In this document: positions 21,536 through 34,700 of the stretch, one piece after another
Layout of the letters: each line of letters begins with the position of its first letter
Numbering within the stretch: the stretch's first letter is position 1
NCBI GenBank assembly: GCA_001643675.2
Contig: LSRY02000060.1
Coordinates: forward strand, 166,001 to 230,000
DNA: 64,000 nt
Direction: 5' to 3'
DNA from: Monocercomonoides exilis
Lineage: Eukaryota; Preaxostyla; Oxymonadida; Polymastigidae
Program-made: the position numbers and the translations under genes
Notes under the pieces: model-generated
Told to the model about the DNA's origin: nothing
Seen by the model: only the letters and a program-made list of their open reading frames with translations
Databases searched by the model: none

Positions 21536-21565
21536 GGGTCAGTTATTTATTGGGAACTTTTTTTA
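21536..21565 (+). repeat. transposon left terminal inverted repeat
   Basis: GGGTCAGTTATTTAT followed by TGGGAACTTTTTTT. It pairs with the right end with one T/C substitution and one or two single-base length differences in about 29 bp. Confidence 0.9.
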
Positions 21566-21873
21566 ACGGTGCCGAAATATTTAAATAGAAAATTAAAATT
21601 CCCACTTTTTATATATTTATTAACATTATCAGCATATAAGCAAACTCTGAAAATTAGGATAATTACATTTGAATACGAAGCCTATTTCCAATGGGTGGGA
21701 GATGGGGGTTAATCCCTTCCATCGAAAAAAATAAATAAATAAGTGTGTAACAAGGGGTATAATACCATTTAAATTCGTATTGAATGAAAATAAAAATTAA
21801 ATTTCAAAGAAAATTGACAATAAAAATTAATAAATTAATAAATTGGACTTAAGATCATAATCATAATAAAAAA

Positions 21874-23471
21874 ATGAAAATTGCTGTGGAACAAAAGAGA
21901 ATTGCTGGACAAAGGAAATTACGTGCTGCAATGAAATCTTTCGATTACAGAAGGATTGACAATCGGCTGGAACGGATGGCGCGCATTGTTGTTGATGGAG
22001 TTGTTCGGATTACAGACGCGATAAACTCCATGGAATTCTCACGCAAAAGGATCAAAAACGCTGTTCGGGCACTGAGAAGCAAAAGGCTGGTTTAAAAAGT
22101 GGGAAGACCGCAATTTGTTAATGGAGACAAAGAACAAATTGTGCTGGAAAAAATAATCATTGGATCAAGATCTGGAAGCTGTTTGCCTATACAGAAAGTT
22201 CGCGAACTGGTTTATTGTTGTTAAATAATTAATAATACTAACAAATATATTAGATGGAAAATGTAATAAATGATACAGACGACGAAGACGCCCCATGCAT
22301 TTACGTTTCAATGTCCACCGCTTTCCAATTCATGAAGCGCCATCCCGAGCTGAAGAGAAGTTCTCCGAAAAATGTTGATGTTTATCGCCTTGCGTTGTCG
22401 TGCCAAAGTGTTCTGCAGCCTTGGTATTGATTACTGGACGGTTTGCACGAAAATAATGAATACTGCAAAGAATAAATATTCGATGTGGATGAGTCATCAC
22501 TGACAGTCCCTTCCAATTCAAAGCTGAGCGTGGTTTATCCAAAAAATGAAAATCCAGGATTTCGCATAGAACTACCAAAAATGGCAAATTTAACTCTTGT
22601 TGCTGCTGTGGCTGCTGATGGATTTGTTCTTCCTTCTGAGATTCTATTGCCTAGCAAGAGTCTTCCTGATGAAATGAAGCCGCTGTTATCACAAACTCTG
22701 GATATCTGTCCAAACGGAAGTGGTAGGATGGGCTGCAATGAATTCAAAAAGAACGCACTAACAACACTCCTTCAAGGAATTATCGATCGCAGAAAGCGCA
22801 TGTCACTGGAAAACTCTCGCTGCTTGTTTCACATCGACTCACACATTTCTCGATCAGATCCGACAATCTGGAGAGAATTTCAAAAAGAAAATATCGAATT
22901 CGTCACCTTCATTCCTCACAGCACACATATCGCCCAGCCTCTTGACAGAGGAGTCTTCGCTGTTCTCAAAACAGAGTTGCAAACAAAATATGAACCTCCA
23001 TCTTCATCGACATCTTCATCGAAAAGAACAGCTCTTGTGGATGTTCTCCCTCAAGCAATTCATACCGCCCTCTCACCTGCTGTCATTAAAAAAGCCTTAG
23101 CAACGAGTGGAGTTCTTCATAACGAATCTGGGCCGATTCTCATGAAGCTTCCAGAAACATCAGAATATCAACCTTCATCACATTCAAATAGATTCGACTT
23201 CAATGGCAAGTTAATTACCGATGAGAAGCTTCTGAATGATTGGAGTGAACATTTGGGAATAAAAGAAAAAGAAAAAGTTGAAAAAGAAGAAAAAGTTGAT
23301 GAAGAAAAGAATTCTTCTGAAAAAATGAAAAAAGAAGAGCTAAAAGACGATAATGAGTTAGAGTCTTTGGTTGAAATGAAAAAAATAAAGAGAAAATTTG
23401 AAGTGAAAGAAGATGATCAAGAAAATGAAAAGGAAGAAATTAATTTCATTAAAAGAAAAAAAGGAAAATAA
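21874..23471 (+). pseudogene. pogo/Jerky-like transposase, complete extent including interrupted N-terminal part
   Basis: The N-terminal frame (21874-22095) is a helix-turn-helix DNA-binding region (FDYRRIDNRLERMARIVV, then FSRKRIKNAVRALRSKRLV). It meets TAA at 22093 but continues in frame as KVGRPQFV, the usual linker with the GRP box. A 44-bp intron at 22210-22253 is likely: GTTTAT, a TACTAAC branch point, ending ATTAG. It joins to MENVINDTDDEDAP and FMKRHPEL, a hallmark of this family. TGA near 22428 and TAA near 22474 follow before IFDVDESS. With three in-frame stops it is probably defective, unless stops are recoded; see findings. The C-terminal DDE part remains open and is listed separately. 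Confidence 0.75.
22485..23471 (+). CDS. DDE-superfamily transposase catalytic domain (open part)
   Basis: 328 codons open from a GTG within IFDVDESS. The DDE_1 motif order is VDESS (first Asp), CLFHIDSHISR (second Asp, the usual D-N-H-x-S-H block) and FIPHSTHIAQPLDRGVFAVLK (third Asp, the usual PxxTSxxQPLDxGV..K block). The C-terminal tail is Lys/Glu-rich (KEKEKVEKEEK..), probably nuclear-targeting or DNA-contacting. There is no ATG at the frame start, because the true N-terminus lies upstream behind stops. It catalyses cut-and-paste transposition in active relatives. Confidence 0.85.
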   Translation: MDESSLTVPSNSKLSVVYPKNENPGFRIELPKMANLTLVAAVAADGFVLPSEILLPSKSLPDEMKPLLSQTLDICPNGSGRMGCNEFKKNALTTLLQGIIDRRKRMSLENSRCLFHIDSHISRSDPTIWREFQKENIEFVTFIPHSTHIAQPLDRGVFAVLKTELQTKYEPPSSSTSSSKRTALVDVLPQAIHTALSPAVIKKALATSGVLHNESGPILMKLPETSEYQPSSHSNRFDFNGKLITDEKLLNDWSEHLGIKEKEKVEKEEKVDEEKNSSEKMKKEELKDDNELESLVEMKKIKRKFEVKEDDQENEKEEINFIKRKKGK

Positions 23472-23544
23472 AAAGTTATACGAAAATTGGATTCGTTATT
23501 TGTGTTTTTTTAATTTTTGTTTAATTTTTTTTCATATCAATAAA

Positions 23545-23573
23545 AAAAAAGTTTCCCGATAAATAACTGACCC
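23545..23573 (-). repeat. transposon right terminal inverted repeat
   Basis: Read on the minus strand: GGGTCAGTTATTTAT, then CGGGAAACTTTTTTTT. It is followed outward by the TA duplication. Confidence 0.9.
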
Positions 23574-23575
23574 TA

Positions 23576-24393
23576 AGTATATTCAAATCAAAAAATAAGT
23601 TTTAATGTGTTTTGAAAACTCCAATATAGTATCCATATGCTATTTATTTTGAGTGTGCGCAGATTTTTTCTTTTTTGAATGCTATAATTAATGCAATACA
23701 GAAATTATTGTTCTCAAAATTCTGAATTTGAAGATGAAAATAACTTCAAGATTAATAGAAAAACATAAATAATTTTCAAAAATATACAAAAACATGAAAA
23801 ACGCGAAAGAAATATGCACTCTAGAAGATTGAATAAAGCGAGTTTTATGAATTGAATTATTCTTGAAGGAACTGGATTATTTATGGTGCGCTTTCTAAAT
23901 TACTCCTCCATGAGTTTTGACAAAAAAGGCACCAAAAAAAGCCATATTCAAATTTATTGATTATCAGTGAAATTGTTGTAATTTATAATTTTAAATGATT
24001 CCTTTGCGACAACAGAAGGTCAGCAATTGAAGAGAGAGAGAGAGAAAAAAAATACATAAATATACAAATATAAATATAAAATATGAGAAAAAAAGTGAGA
24101 AAAATCGGTTGAGGATTCTGTCTCTATCTTTCAGAACCACAAGAACCCAAAACCTGAAGCATGCATTTGCAAAAGGGAACCAATGTGTCTGCAAATATCT
24201 GTGCCACAAAATTGTCAACAAGAAATTTCTTATCGTGCTTTCTTGAAAGATATGGATTCACAATAAAAAGATTTCTGCATTGTTCATGATTCTTCTTAGA
24301 TATTTTTTTCTGGGTTTCTATATATTAGCAGAATGCATTCTCTTGCATATTTTTTGTTTCTAGCACTTATCAATTGCTGCATTCCAAGCTTTT
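23576..24393. other. 3' flank of giant gene, right arm
   Basis: Mirror of 19580-20398. AT-rich, no recognised gene. Confidence 0.5.
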
Positions 24394-25797
24394 TCAAGAC
24401 AATAATGCTTCTGTATCTTTTCCTGTGCTTTCTCCTTCCTCTTTTGATGATTGCTCCAAGTCAATTGCATCAGACACAGCCAACATGACTGTTCCAGCAG
24501 GAAAGTGCTGGATAAATTCTCTTTTCAAATTGCTCAGCGTTGGCCGTTGCAATGGATCTGGAGAACAACACTTACGCACAACATTCCACATTCCACGCTC
24601 CTCAGTCAGATCAATGTCTGGCCTTTCTCCATTCACAATCTTCTGCCCTGCTGTCACAGCCTCATATTCTCCAAATGGGATTTCCAGCGTCAAGCACTCC
24701 CACAGCATCATCCCAATTGAGAACGCTACAGACTCCTTCGTAGCTCTCATCTTCTTGTTGATAAGCAGCTCTGGTGCCTTCCATCGCATGCATTCTTTCC
24801 GGTTGTCTTCGTCATCTTCAAATGCTGATGAGGGAGGTGAGTCTCTGCCTTTCTTATTAACAGATGAGCAATCAGAGGAAGAGGAGATAATTGTGGAGGA
24901 TGATGAAACAGATGATGAATCAGAGCTATCGTCAGAACAATCGGAGTGCATCGCGATACAGATGACCATGTGCTCAGAAAACAGCACAATGAGAGAACTC
25001 AGACCGGCCAGCGAAGGCAATTCCTTGTCTTCATCAAATGAATAAAGTGCCCCATTTGCCACCCAGAACAGGACCTGTGCTGCTGTGAACACTCTCTCCT
25101 GTAAACTCCCAATCGCCATCTCCTTCTTCTCATTTCTTCCATGAAGTAGCATGAACAGTGAATCCCTCAAATCCACAATCAGCTTCTCATGAGGAGAAGA
25201 GCATGCCATTGCATCCACCAGATTCGACATGGATGAGGTGGTCGGGCACAGATCTTCCCCTCGAACAAATGTCGAATCTGAATCAGTCGTTGAAGTGGAT
25301 GAAATGGATGGAGATGGTGTTCTCTTTCTAATCTCTTCTTCTTCCTTCTCATCGACCTTCTCCAGCATCCATTCTGGAATCTTGTCTGAATCCCTTCCCA
25401 ATATATATTCAGTGGAGCCACTCTCAGACAGAAGATGCTCCGAAGATTCTGAATGTCCTAAGCTTTTCTCATATACCCTTTTCTTTATCCTCTCTTCATT
25501 CTTCTTCTCCGCCTCCCTTTCTGCTCGTCGCCACTGCTCTTCTGGCGACATCTCCATCGTCACCATCTCAAATGCCTTCGGATCCTTCTTCACTGTGTCA
25601 TTCACAATTTCTTCAAGCTCTTTTGTTCGTTCCTTTGCCCTCCTCCACCGAACCACAAACACTATTAAACCAATAAGTACAATAAGAAGAATAAAGCCCA
25701 TTGCAATCACAATAATCACCCATGATGTTCCTGCTTTGTTTTCTCCTTTAACAGCAACTCCATCCCTCTTCTCCTGAAGCTCGCTCCTGTTCTTCAA
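24394..25797 (-). CDS. giant gene, right copy, segment D: transmembrane helix and pseudokinase
   Basis: 467 codons identical to the left C-terminus: transmembrane helix VIIVIAMGFILLIVLIGLIV, basic stop-transfer RWRRAKER, juxtamembrane coiled-coil-like helix, acidic Ser-rich linker, and kinase-like C-lobe with RWKAPELL, GMMLWECLT and RPTLSNLK. It lacks HRD, DFG and a recognisable glycine loop. Confidence 0.78.
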   Translation of the reverse strand: MKNRSELQEKRDGVAVKGENKAGTSWVIIVIAMGFILLIVLIGLIVFVVRWRRAKERTKELEEIVNDTVKKDPKAFEMVTMEMSPEEQWRRAEREAEKKNEERIKKRVYEKSLGHSESSEHLLSESGSTEYILGRDSDKIPEWMLEKVDEKEEEEIRKRTPSPSISSTSTTDSDSTFVRGEDLCPTTSSMSNLVDAMACSSPHEKLIVDLRDSLFMLLHGRNEKKEMAIGSLQERVFTAAQVLFWVANGALYSFDEDKELPSLAGLSSLIVLFSEHMVICIAMHSDCSDDSSDSSSVSSSSTIISSSSDCSSVNKKGRDSPPSSAFEDDEDNRKECMRWKAPELLINKKMRATKESVAFSIGMMLWECLTLEIPFGEYEAVTAGQKIVNGERPDIDLTEERGMWNVVRKCCSPDPLQRPTLSNLKREFIQHFPAGTVMLAVSDAIDLEQSSKEEGESTGKDTEALLS

Positions 25798-28700
25798 GAT
25801 TATTGCATTTGTTTTTGAATACTTTTTCTTCCAAACAAAATCTGAGCAGTCACTTCAACTTCTGCGAGCACAGAATCAATTTTTGCTCCTTCAATAAAGC
25901 AATGAACCTCTCTTTCTGATATAAATGCATTTTTCTCTAATTCATATGTTTCTATAGCTTCTGTACTTTCAATTGAAGAAATAATGCATAATTTCAAATC
26001 GCATGGAAGAAGAATTGTTCCAAGTAATATTAATTCAATCATATTCCCATTCATTTCTTTTCTTATAAAATCTAATGTGGGAATAAATAACGAAGATGCT
26101 CTTTCTCCAGCAATACCCTCCAATTTGCATCCTTCGCTCAAAATCCATAATGACGTGTTTGGCATTGCTCCATCTCCGCCTTTCAAACTCTGTACATCAA
26201 GTGTGCTATTTCCATTGCACAAAACATTTCGTCGGATAGACGGGAATTTTTCTATTGATGGTGAATTATTAGCAAACATTCCCATTCCGATTCTTGCATT
26301 TCCGTCTAAAATAAGCAGTGCCCCCTTTGTCGAATTTGCGAATTCAGTTTCTCTTATTGACGAAGTGCTTCCAATTAGTTGAACAATAGACCCGTTCCAA
26401 TAGCAAATATTATTTGTCACATCGGCTTCTCCTTCAAGTCTTTTTTTCTTTCATCACTACAACATATTCCCCCATCAAAAACACATGAATCAAGAATCAC
26501 TTCCGAGCAGTTTACCAGTGAAACAAATAAGTCTTGCTGATGCAAAGGGGTATGACAATTGAAAGAGCAATTTTGCACACCAACTGATGCAATATTGCGT
26601 AAAGCAAATATACAATTGCTCGATAAAAGGCACGTAATATTAGAGAAAAAGCAAGATGAAATTGCGACTCCATCTGTTGGAATATCATTAGCAACATCAC
26701 TGTTGATTGTTCTGTAAATATTGTTTATGCATGATTCTGATATCTCTATCTGGGAAAACTCAGCATCGGAAATTCTTGTGAAACTTTGGCATTGAAAAGA
26801 AAAAATTGAAGGAGATAAAAATGATATATCCTTAATCACTGAATGCTCAATTATGACTTCTGAATTCAGTGCAAATATCAATGTAAACGGAACGCAAGCA
26901 AAGCTTGAAGGCACGTTTGAGAAAAATGAAATGTGTGACAAAGACAAAGTTCCAGCTGAAGCAAGTGCAAATATCTTATGCTTTGAATTGAAGTTTGTCT
27001 CATAAACAAACGACAAAAGAGATAGTTCAACGGAATTTGTGCAATCAATAAGGGAATTTCGACTCTCCGAAATATTTGGCGCAACTCTAATTGCAGACGA
27101 AGTTTTTGATGAAGATTCAATCAAAATATCTTCCAAATCGATCTCTGCATTTAAATAGCTAGAAATTTTTATAAGAAGTCTGCTTTCAAAAAAATGAGAT
27201 AGATGAAGCAAAGAGTAACTTATCGAAAAACATGGAAGGGCTATGGAGCCACATTTTTTCGTATCTTCGCCTTCAAGTACGTCTGAATCAGAAACAAATA
27301 TTGTATCTGCCTTATTTATTAAAATATAGTCCATCAGATTTACAGGTTCGGATGAATGCTGTTCCCTATCTATTCCATAAATAGCATTTTGCCGAACAAA
27401 AACATTTTCGCTGAAATCAATATTGAATTGTGTTTCATTGATCTGTTCATCAATATTTACGCATTCAATAAACATATCCCTTCCAAGAAATGCATTATTT
27501 CCTGTGAAACTAATATTCTTCAATTGAAAATTCAATGCTCCGCTTAAATTTGTTCTCAAATAAATTCCGCCTCCTCGTCCCTTCGTGCTGGAGCAGCTGC
27601 ATTGCGTCAATGAGGAAGAGCGGATTCTCAGGCAGCTTTCCTCGTTCATTGCAAACATTATAATCCCACCATTCAAACAAGTTGCAGCTTTTGATAACTG
27701 GAATACATTATCATGCAGTTCAAACAGAATATTCTTTGAATTTTCGCACGATAAAACACATGGATAATTGCTATCACTATTTACTGATTCAAATGTGGAA
27801 CCATTAACACTTGCAACATTCCTTTCATTGTTGTTTGAAACACGTTGTTCATGGACATTCAAAAAAGTGCCTTCAGTGATAATTACTGAAAATACAGATA
27901 TATTATTACATTTTAGTGACGAAAATCCACGAATATTTACAATGTCCTTTGAGCACACAAAAGACTTTAAACACACATTTAGTACGTTTATAACGCCATT
28001 TGTGGCCAAAATAAAAGACAATCTCAAAGGTTCATCATTCCTTCCATCAGATGAAAATAAACATTTATTGAATTCAAGAATGCCAGATATGCTGCAAAAT
28101 ACAGACTCATCAGAATTTGAAGCGTTTGTTGATGCGAAGACATTGATTTTAAGAATTGATAATGATCCCTTGTTCACTATCTCAACATCGTTTTTAGTCT
28201 CCTTACCACTTATTGTAATGGTCGACATTGAATCTTCATCATCTCTATCAGATGAATATATTATAAAGCTATCAAGGAAAACAAATTCGTCTTGAATTAT
28301 TGTCGATCCGCAAATGCATATTTTTTTGTTTTGATCTATTTTGTCCAATTGGTTATATCCTTTCCAAAAAGATTTGCAAGGATCTGATTTGCTTCCACAT
28401 CTCATAACGTCGAATCCATTGGATGAAACATAAATATGCGGCGACAAGCGTGGAACAAGAAAGCGAAGCAAATCTGTATCGTTTTGAAGGCTGTCGCTTC
28501 CCTGAAAAGATTTTTCATCATTAATCGAGCTATTATAGTCAAACAAAAATGAAGTTGTTGTAACTGTTGTGTTAAGGTCTGTGGATAGAATAAACATATT
28601 TTTTCCGACATAAGCTTCATTTAATGAAAAACTGACATTTACAAGCATTAAGCAGATTGGGTTTTGGCATTTCGAGCAATCAAAAAACAATGCTCCACCC

Positions 28701-31700
28701 TTTCCATTGCTATCAGAGCAACTACAGTTATGCATGATGCAACTATTCAAACACACATCGTCGTTTCCGAGTACAGAATTTCTGAAAACTCCTCCTTTCT
28801 CACTGTTGGGCGTGTACAATCCATCAAACGTGCAATTGTCGACACTGACTTTCTTTAAAGATATAATTGGTACAAATTCAAATTGAGAGGTTCTCATTGA
28901 ACAGTTTTTCATTGTCAGAGTTCCTTGATTTATTTTTAGCAGCGTGTATTTAGCAGTGCTTAATTGAAAATCGAACTTGCAGGTCAATAAATCAATAGAA
29001 CCTCCATCTGACCTTATCACCTCTTTTTGATTACCAGCAAATGATTGTGGAAGAATCATGTTCAGTCGAATAAACGATAAAGAACGAAGTGCAACAATCA
29101 CCGATTGATTATTACTATTTTCTATTTCACTTGAAAATTCAAGATCGGAAATAGACACATCTGATGGAGCATATGACTGAATCATTTGAGGTGTGGTTAC
29201 TGTTAGTGACGATTCTTCGAAAAGACCATAGTTTGTTATGTATATCGTATGCAGAGACGATATGCCATTGTTGTCGAGATGCTTAAATCCATTGTTCATT
29301 GACCTGCATGGCAGCTTCTCTTTTCCACATCCAAGGATGTCAATTCCATCTTCATCAATAAACACAAAATCACCAACGTATTTCACAAGCAAATGCAGCA
29401 AGTCAATTGGCTCAGAGATAAATAATTTCTTATCTGTTCCTGCAAAATCCACTTTTTCAATACCATTTTCCATTAGGATTATATCAAATCTTTCAGGTGT
29501 TATTGATTCGTTCAAATCACCGCAACAAACGAAAAGATCTTTTCCAATATATGCGTTGTTCAATGAAAACATCAAAGAACTCAAAGAAAAAGAATTCTCA
29601 TAGCCTAACAATAAATCAAATGAAAGACCTCCTCCATACAAACGCTTGTTTATCGAAACCTCACAGCCTGTAATTGTCGAATTCCAAATGTTGAAAATGC
29701 ACGATGAACTCAATGAGCATTTAATTGCACCTCCATGGCCATTTGCCGATTTGCATTTTAAGAATGTGCAATTACCTCCAATTTCTATTTTCGAATTCTC
29801 TTCAAAAACAAATGCCCGACCTTCTGGCATTTCACATTGTTCTGCTAATGTTCCTTTTACAAAAAATATCGAATTTTCTACCCCCTTTATCAGCGAGCCT
29901 CCACCAGATGTTGTTTTTAAAATGTGACAATTTTCAAGAGAAACATTTCCATCGAAGGCAGTGATCACTGTGTTGTTGTCCAAAAAATGAATATTAAAAA
30001 TGTTAACAGAACTTATTTGAAGTATTCCACCTCTAACAAGGAAAAGCTTCATGTTTGTTTCCTTCGCTGAGCTTTCTTTGTTTCCAAATGAGCATTCTGA
30101 AATGTACGCAGTGCCAACAAAAATATCAATAAACTCTGTTCGCACAGAATGAACTGGAAGAACTAAGTTCAATTTCCAAAGAGTCAAAGAAGCTTGAGAG
30201 TTTCCTGATGTCAACGACAGATGACCTTGATCCCCAATATTCATAATTATGTTTGTCTTGTTACCTCGAATAGTCAATTTCCTCTGACCTCTGTTTAAAT
30301 CTCTGTTTAAAACTGCACTTGACTTTATTTGTATTATTGATTGCTCATCTCCAAGTACATTAAAGCCTCCTTCAACTGTATCGCATGGATCTTCAAGATA
30401 TCCGCAAACATTGGCATCAAGGCCTCCACTGTTTACAAATACAATCTCATCGGCAGTTGGGAATAAATAATCGAATAACGATGTATCAACATTCAGCGCA
30501 GGGTCTTCATCAACAACCCATAATCTGTCCCTTTGACTCTCGGCCTCATCTTCAAAAGCTGTATCACTCCAAAGAGAAGCAATAATCACAACTCGGGGAT
30601 GCTTGCACACAGCAAACAGATCTCTTCCATGAGCACCGCTATTCCAACTCCAAACAATAGATTTTAATGAATATTTCATATCGCTCGACAAAAATTCAAC
30701 ATGCATTCCTCCTCCACAACCATCGATATTAGATACATTACATGAACTGATTTTGTTTGCATTAAAATTGAAGGTGGCTCCTTCAGAAATTCTAACTTTA
30801 ACTCCGCCTCCTTTGCCTTTTTGTTCCTCACAAGCTGCGTCCCAAAAAGTGCAGTTTTCCGCTTTTTGCATGCACTCAAAACCAATCTCTCCAATTAGAA
30901 TGCCTCCATTTCCATTTCTTCGCTTTATATCCCTGAAAGATACATTTTTCAGTTCGAGTGAGCATTCATTCAACTGATCAATGATGCATCCATCTTCAGA
31001 ATGAGAATCTGAGAATTCGCAGTTTTGCATTCGCATTGATTTTCCTTTCTTGAGCTTCATAAGGCTTCCATCAGCAAAATCTGTTTGGACTTTTGAGCAA
31101 CTCCATTCAGAAATAATTGAGTCTTCATTATTTGTTTCATCAATGGCGAATACTCCTCCTCCTCTGAATACAATATCTGCGACTATCAGCTTGTTAACAA
31201 TTAGGCAACCACCTTTCACCATTGCAAAGAAAAATTCAGGCTGTTCATTCAGCATATTCACAGCCTTGCTTATGGAACACTCAACAAGTTGTAATGTGTT
31301 GCATTTGCACAATAGGAAGCATTCCCGAGCTTGACTTTCATTCACTATTTTCAATGAAGATGGAATCTCAAAACTTATGTTCTTCAACAGAAATGAAACC
31401 TCAGATTCTATTAATCCTTCTCCTAAGCCAGCTCCCTCCTCGTTCACTGAAATTTTTGATCCTGTTGACAAAGAGTCGATCACAGTCTCTTGCTTATTTA
31501 AAACAAGTTTATTGTCGAAATGAAAAGATGGCAATAGTTTTATAGATGTCGTGCCATCCTTAAAGCGCGCGTTTTCCGCAAACTGTATTGTCGAACAAGG
31601 ATAGTCATAATATCCACATTGCATGTAATCATATCCTGGATTTCCTAGCATTGCTGGTGGAGAAAATGTTCTGAAAAACAACACCAACGGAATTGGTTTT

Positions 31701-34700
31701 ATGTGACTAACACTTTCGAACCCCACTAGCTCTGTGATGTCTGTTTTGTTTATTTCTATTGCAAAATTAAAACCAAAAGAAGTCCGATCTAAAAGTGCTT
31801 GCAACGAATATCCTTCGAGAAACACATTCTTTCCTCCATAGCTTGCCTTATTTAATGTGTTCTCTCGTGATCCAAATGTTAATTGCGACAAGAAAAAATC
31901 ATGCCCACTTTCGTCACAACATATGTGTAAGCCTCCGCCATAACCTCCATATTGCTCATTTGCCTCGGCCACAGATCGCTCAATGTAGCATACTGATTCT
32001 TTTCCAACATTAAACTCCCCTCCTCCAAGCAATTTAACAGATATTCCGCCTCCGAATCCTTGTTTCGTTTCGCAAGCAGAAATAGTGTTTGAATCAAGTG
32101 ACAGACAGCATCCGTTGCACACATTCCCCGACAAGGCAGAACCGTTTCCCGAAATTTTTCTCACTTCATTAAATGAACAATTTTGCAGCTTTGATTGAAC
32201 AACATTATCAATCCAAATCATCCCACAGTTTGGAGATGATGAAGCATTTGCAACTGAACTATTCAGCGATATGTGAAAGCAAGATGAGAAAGACAACAGC
32301 CCCTTTGTATTTGTGGATGATACATTTACAAATGTTGCGTCACAGATACTCATCGATGCATCAGTTGCTGCAGAAATGAAAGAAAAACTTTCAGATCTAA
32401 TTGATGAGGTAGAAAATCTGTTTAAATACAATGATCCAGCGTTGATGAACAAAAACGGAAAGAAAATTGCATCTGCGCCAGCATCGCACAAAACTGCACA
32501 ATCTTCAATTGTTGCAATTCCAGAAGACTTTGAAATGAAAATAGCTGATTTTTGTGGAGACGGAATGTGCTTTTTAAGAAGAATGGCAAACTTTCCAATG
32601 TGCACTATTTGCCTTATTTCAAAAATTCCCAATGCGCTGCCTTCTTTTCCGTTTAAAACAAGCTCTGTTTTATTCACTCCACATATGGAATATCCACTGA
32701 CATCATCAAGAATAAGACTTTCGTTAAGAATGTAATTTCTGCTCACTTCAATTGATTTTCTTTCATTGCTTTTTCTGCTAAATGAAAAATCGAAGCTCTG
32801 GCACGGAAATTTTATAAACCCGCACACTTCAACATCACTGCCATCCATCGACGTGCTCACAACAAGTTCTTTTTCGAGAAAATAATAAACCAATGGAATT
32901 CTTGTGCTTGGCCATTTTGAATCAATCCCAACGCATGAAGTTTCGGAATATGGAAGTGATGGGGAAAAAAGTGGAAAAGAATCACCATTTGCACTTGATG
33001 ATAGATCAAATGAATAAATAAATAGATCGTTTCCGTATTCCGCTTGATTCAGGTCCATGAATAATGTCGACAGAGAAAAAAATGTTTCGTCAAGGATATC
33101 GATCATCATTCCTCCACCTTTTCCTTCTGTTCCTGTTAATATTGGTGCAGAACAAGATTCAATAGTTGATGCCACCAGACAGAATTGAGTTGGCTTTTTC
33201 AGCATTACATATAATCCGCCACCTCCTTTTTTATTTTCTCGTATCTTGCAATTTGCGAATGTGGAATTCGATATTGATAACACTTGATACGAATCCTTTG
33301 TCGAAGAAAACTCAACACATGATCCATTTCCTGTTGTTCGAGTCACATTGCCAAATGTTGTATTCTCAATTGTTAGTGCAGATCCACTTTTTGAAACTAT
33401 ATATCCGCCAGTTGCTAAGGAAGAGTTGTTGAATGAGCAATTTTGAATTACAACTGATCCGCTGGATGATGCGGCAATCACCCCATCATCAAAATTCTGC
33501 AGCAAAACACCGCTCAATTTGACATCAATTAGCGTGCATCCACTTTTTCGCATACGTTAATCATGCCCTTTGAGTCAAACAACATGTTTTGGGATAAGTC
33601 TGAAGAAAAATGTTGAACGCATATTCTTCCTCCACTTGCAGTGATGAATGAGTAAGTTATGTGAGAAGCATTTGAATGTTGCGTTAATGAACAGTTCCCA
33701 AGAGAAAATTCATTCATCGTCGTTTCAATAAAACTACATCTCCCATTTATCTCTCCAAGAACAAAAGTTATATTATCAATTGTTGTTGTCACTTTGTTTA
33801 TAACTATTGCGTTGTGAACAATTGGGGAAAGTGAGTGAACAAGTATTTCTGCTCCAACACGCTCCACATCAATTTCGTTCGAATCCTTATCAAAAATAAT
33901 TTCATCATCAAAAACATAGGAATTCAGAAGTCTAATTATATGCTTTTGAGAAAGAAAACGATTGCTGCATGCTGCTTCAATCGACGAGCAAGGATAATCT
34001 TGGTATCCACAGAGTCTGTAATCTGTTCCTTCATCAAGTCCACTCACAAAGGCTGGGGCAGAAAAAGTTCTCAAAAACAGGACAAGTGGAATCGCAGCAG
34101 TTGTGTTTTTGTTTTCAAATCCAGACAATTCGTCAAAAGATGAGCTGCCTGAAATGTCCACAAAAAAGCCAATTGTCCTTTTATTCACAAGTTCAGAAAG
34201 ATTCGATCCTTCGACAAACAAGTGAGATCCTTTCCATGCTTTGCATTCTTCAAATGACACATCTCCAAATTTCAATGTCCAACTATCGGAAACACCTTGA
34301 ATATACATCCCCCCTCCTTTTCCTCTATCCTGTCGTTTTGCTGGAACAGAACATTGGCTGAACTTTGCATTCCCTTTGTCACAAATACTAATTGTGTTTG
34401 TTGCATCTGTCGAGCGCAAATACATTCCTCCTCCGTTTCCAGATGAGCAGCTGCAATCTTCAAGCGTTGTGTTTGTGATGAAAAATTGCTCTGAGGAAAG
34501 CAGTATTTTTGAAATTATTGTCCCATTTCCTACAGTCCGAGTGATTTGTTGAAACGACACATTGTTGAACATTGACAGTTGAGATGACGAAGAAGTATGC
34601 TCAGTGAAAAGAGATGTTTCAATCAGAAAATTGCGAATCATCACATCTTCAAAACGCAGTTGTGAGAAAACGATGTGGAACAATGAAGATGTGAATGTTG

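Larger units (their letters stand above)
21536..23573 (+). mobile_element. pogo/Tc1-mariner-like DNA transposon with TIRs and TA target duplication
   Basis: A 2,038-bp element bounded by inverted repeats starting GGGTCAGTTATTTAT and flanked by TA at 21534-21535 and 23574-23575. It encodes a helix-turn-helix / DDE transposase (21874-23471). The mirror site in the left palindrome arm (20399-20400) is unoccupied and has a single TA. This gives the exact boundaries and shows the insertion came after the inverted duplication. TA duplication plus the CENP-B/pogo-like DDE motifs place it in the Tc1-mariner/pogo superfamily. Confidence 0.9.
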
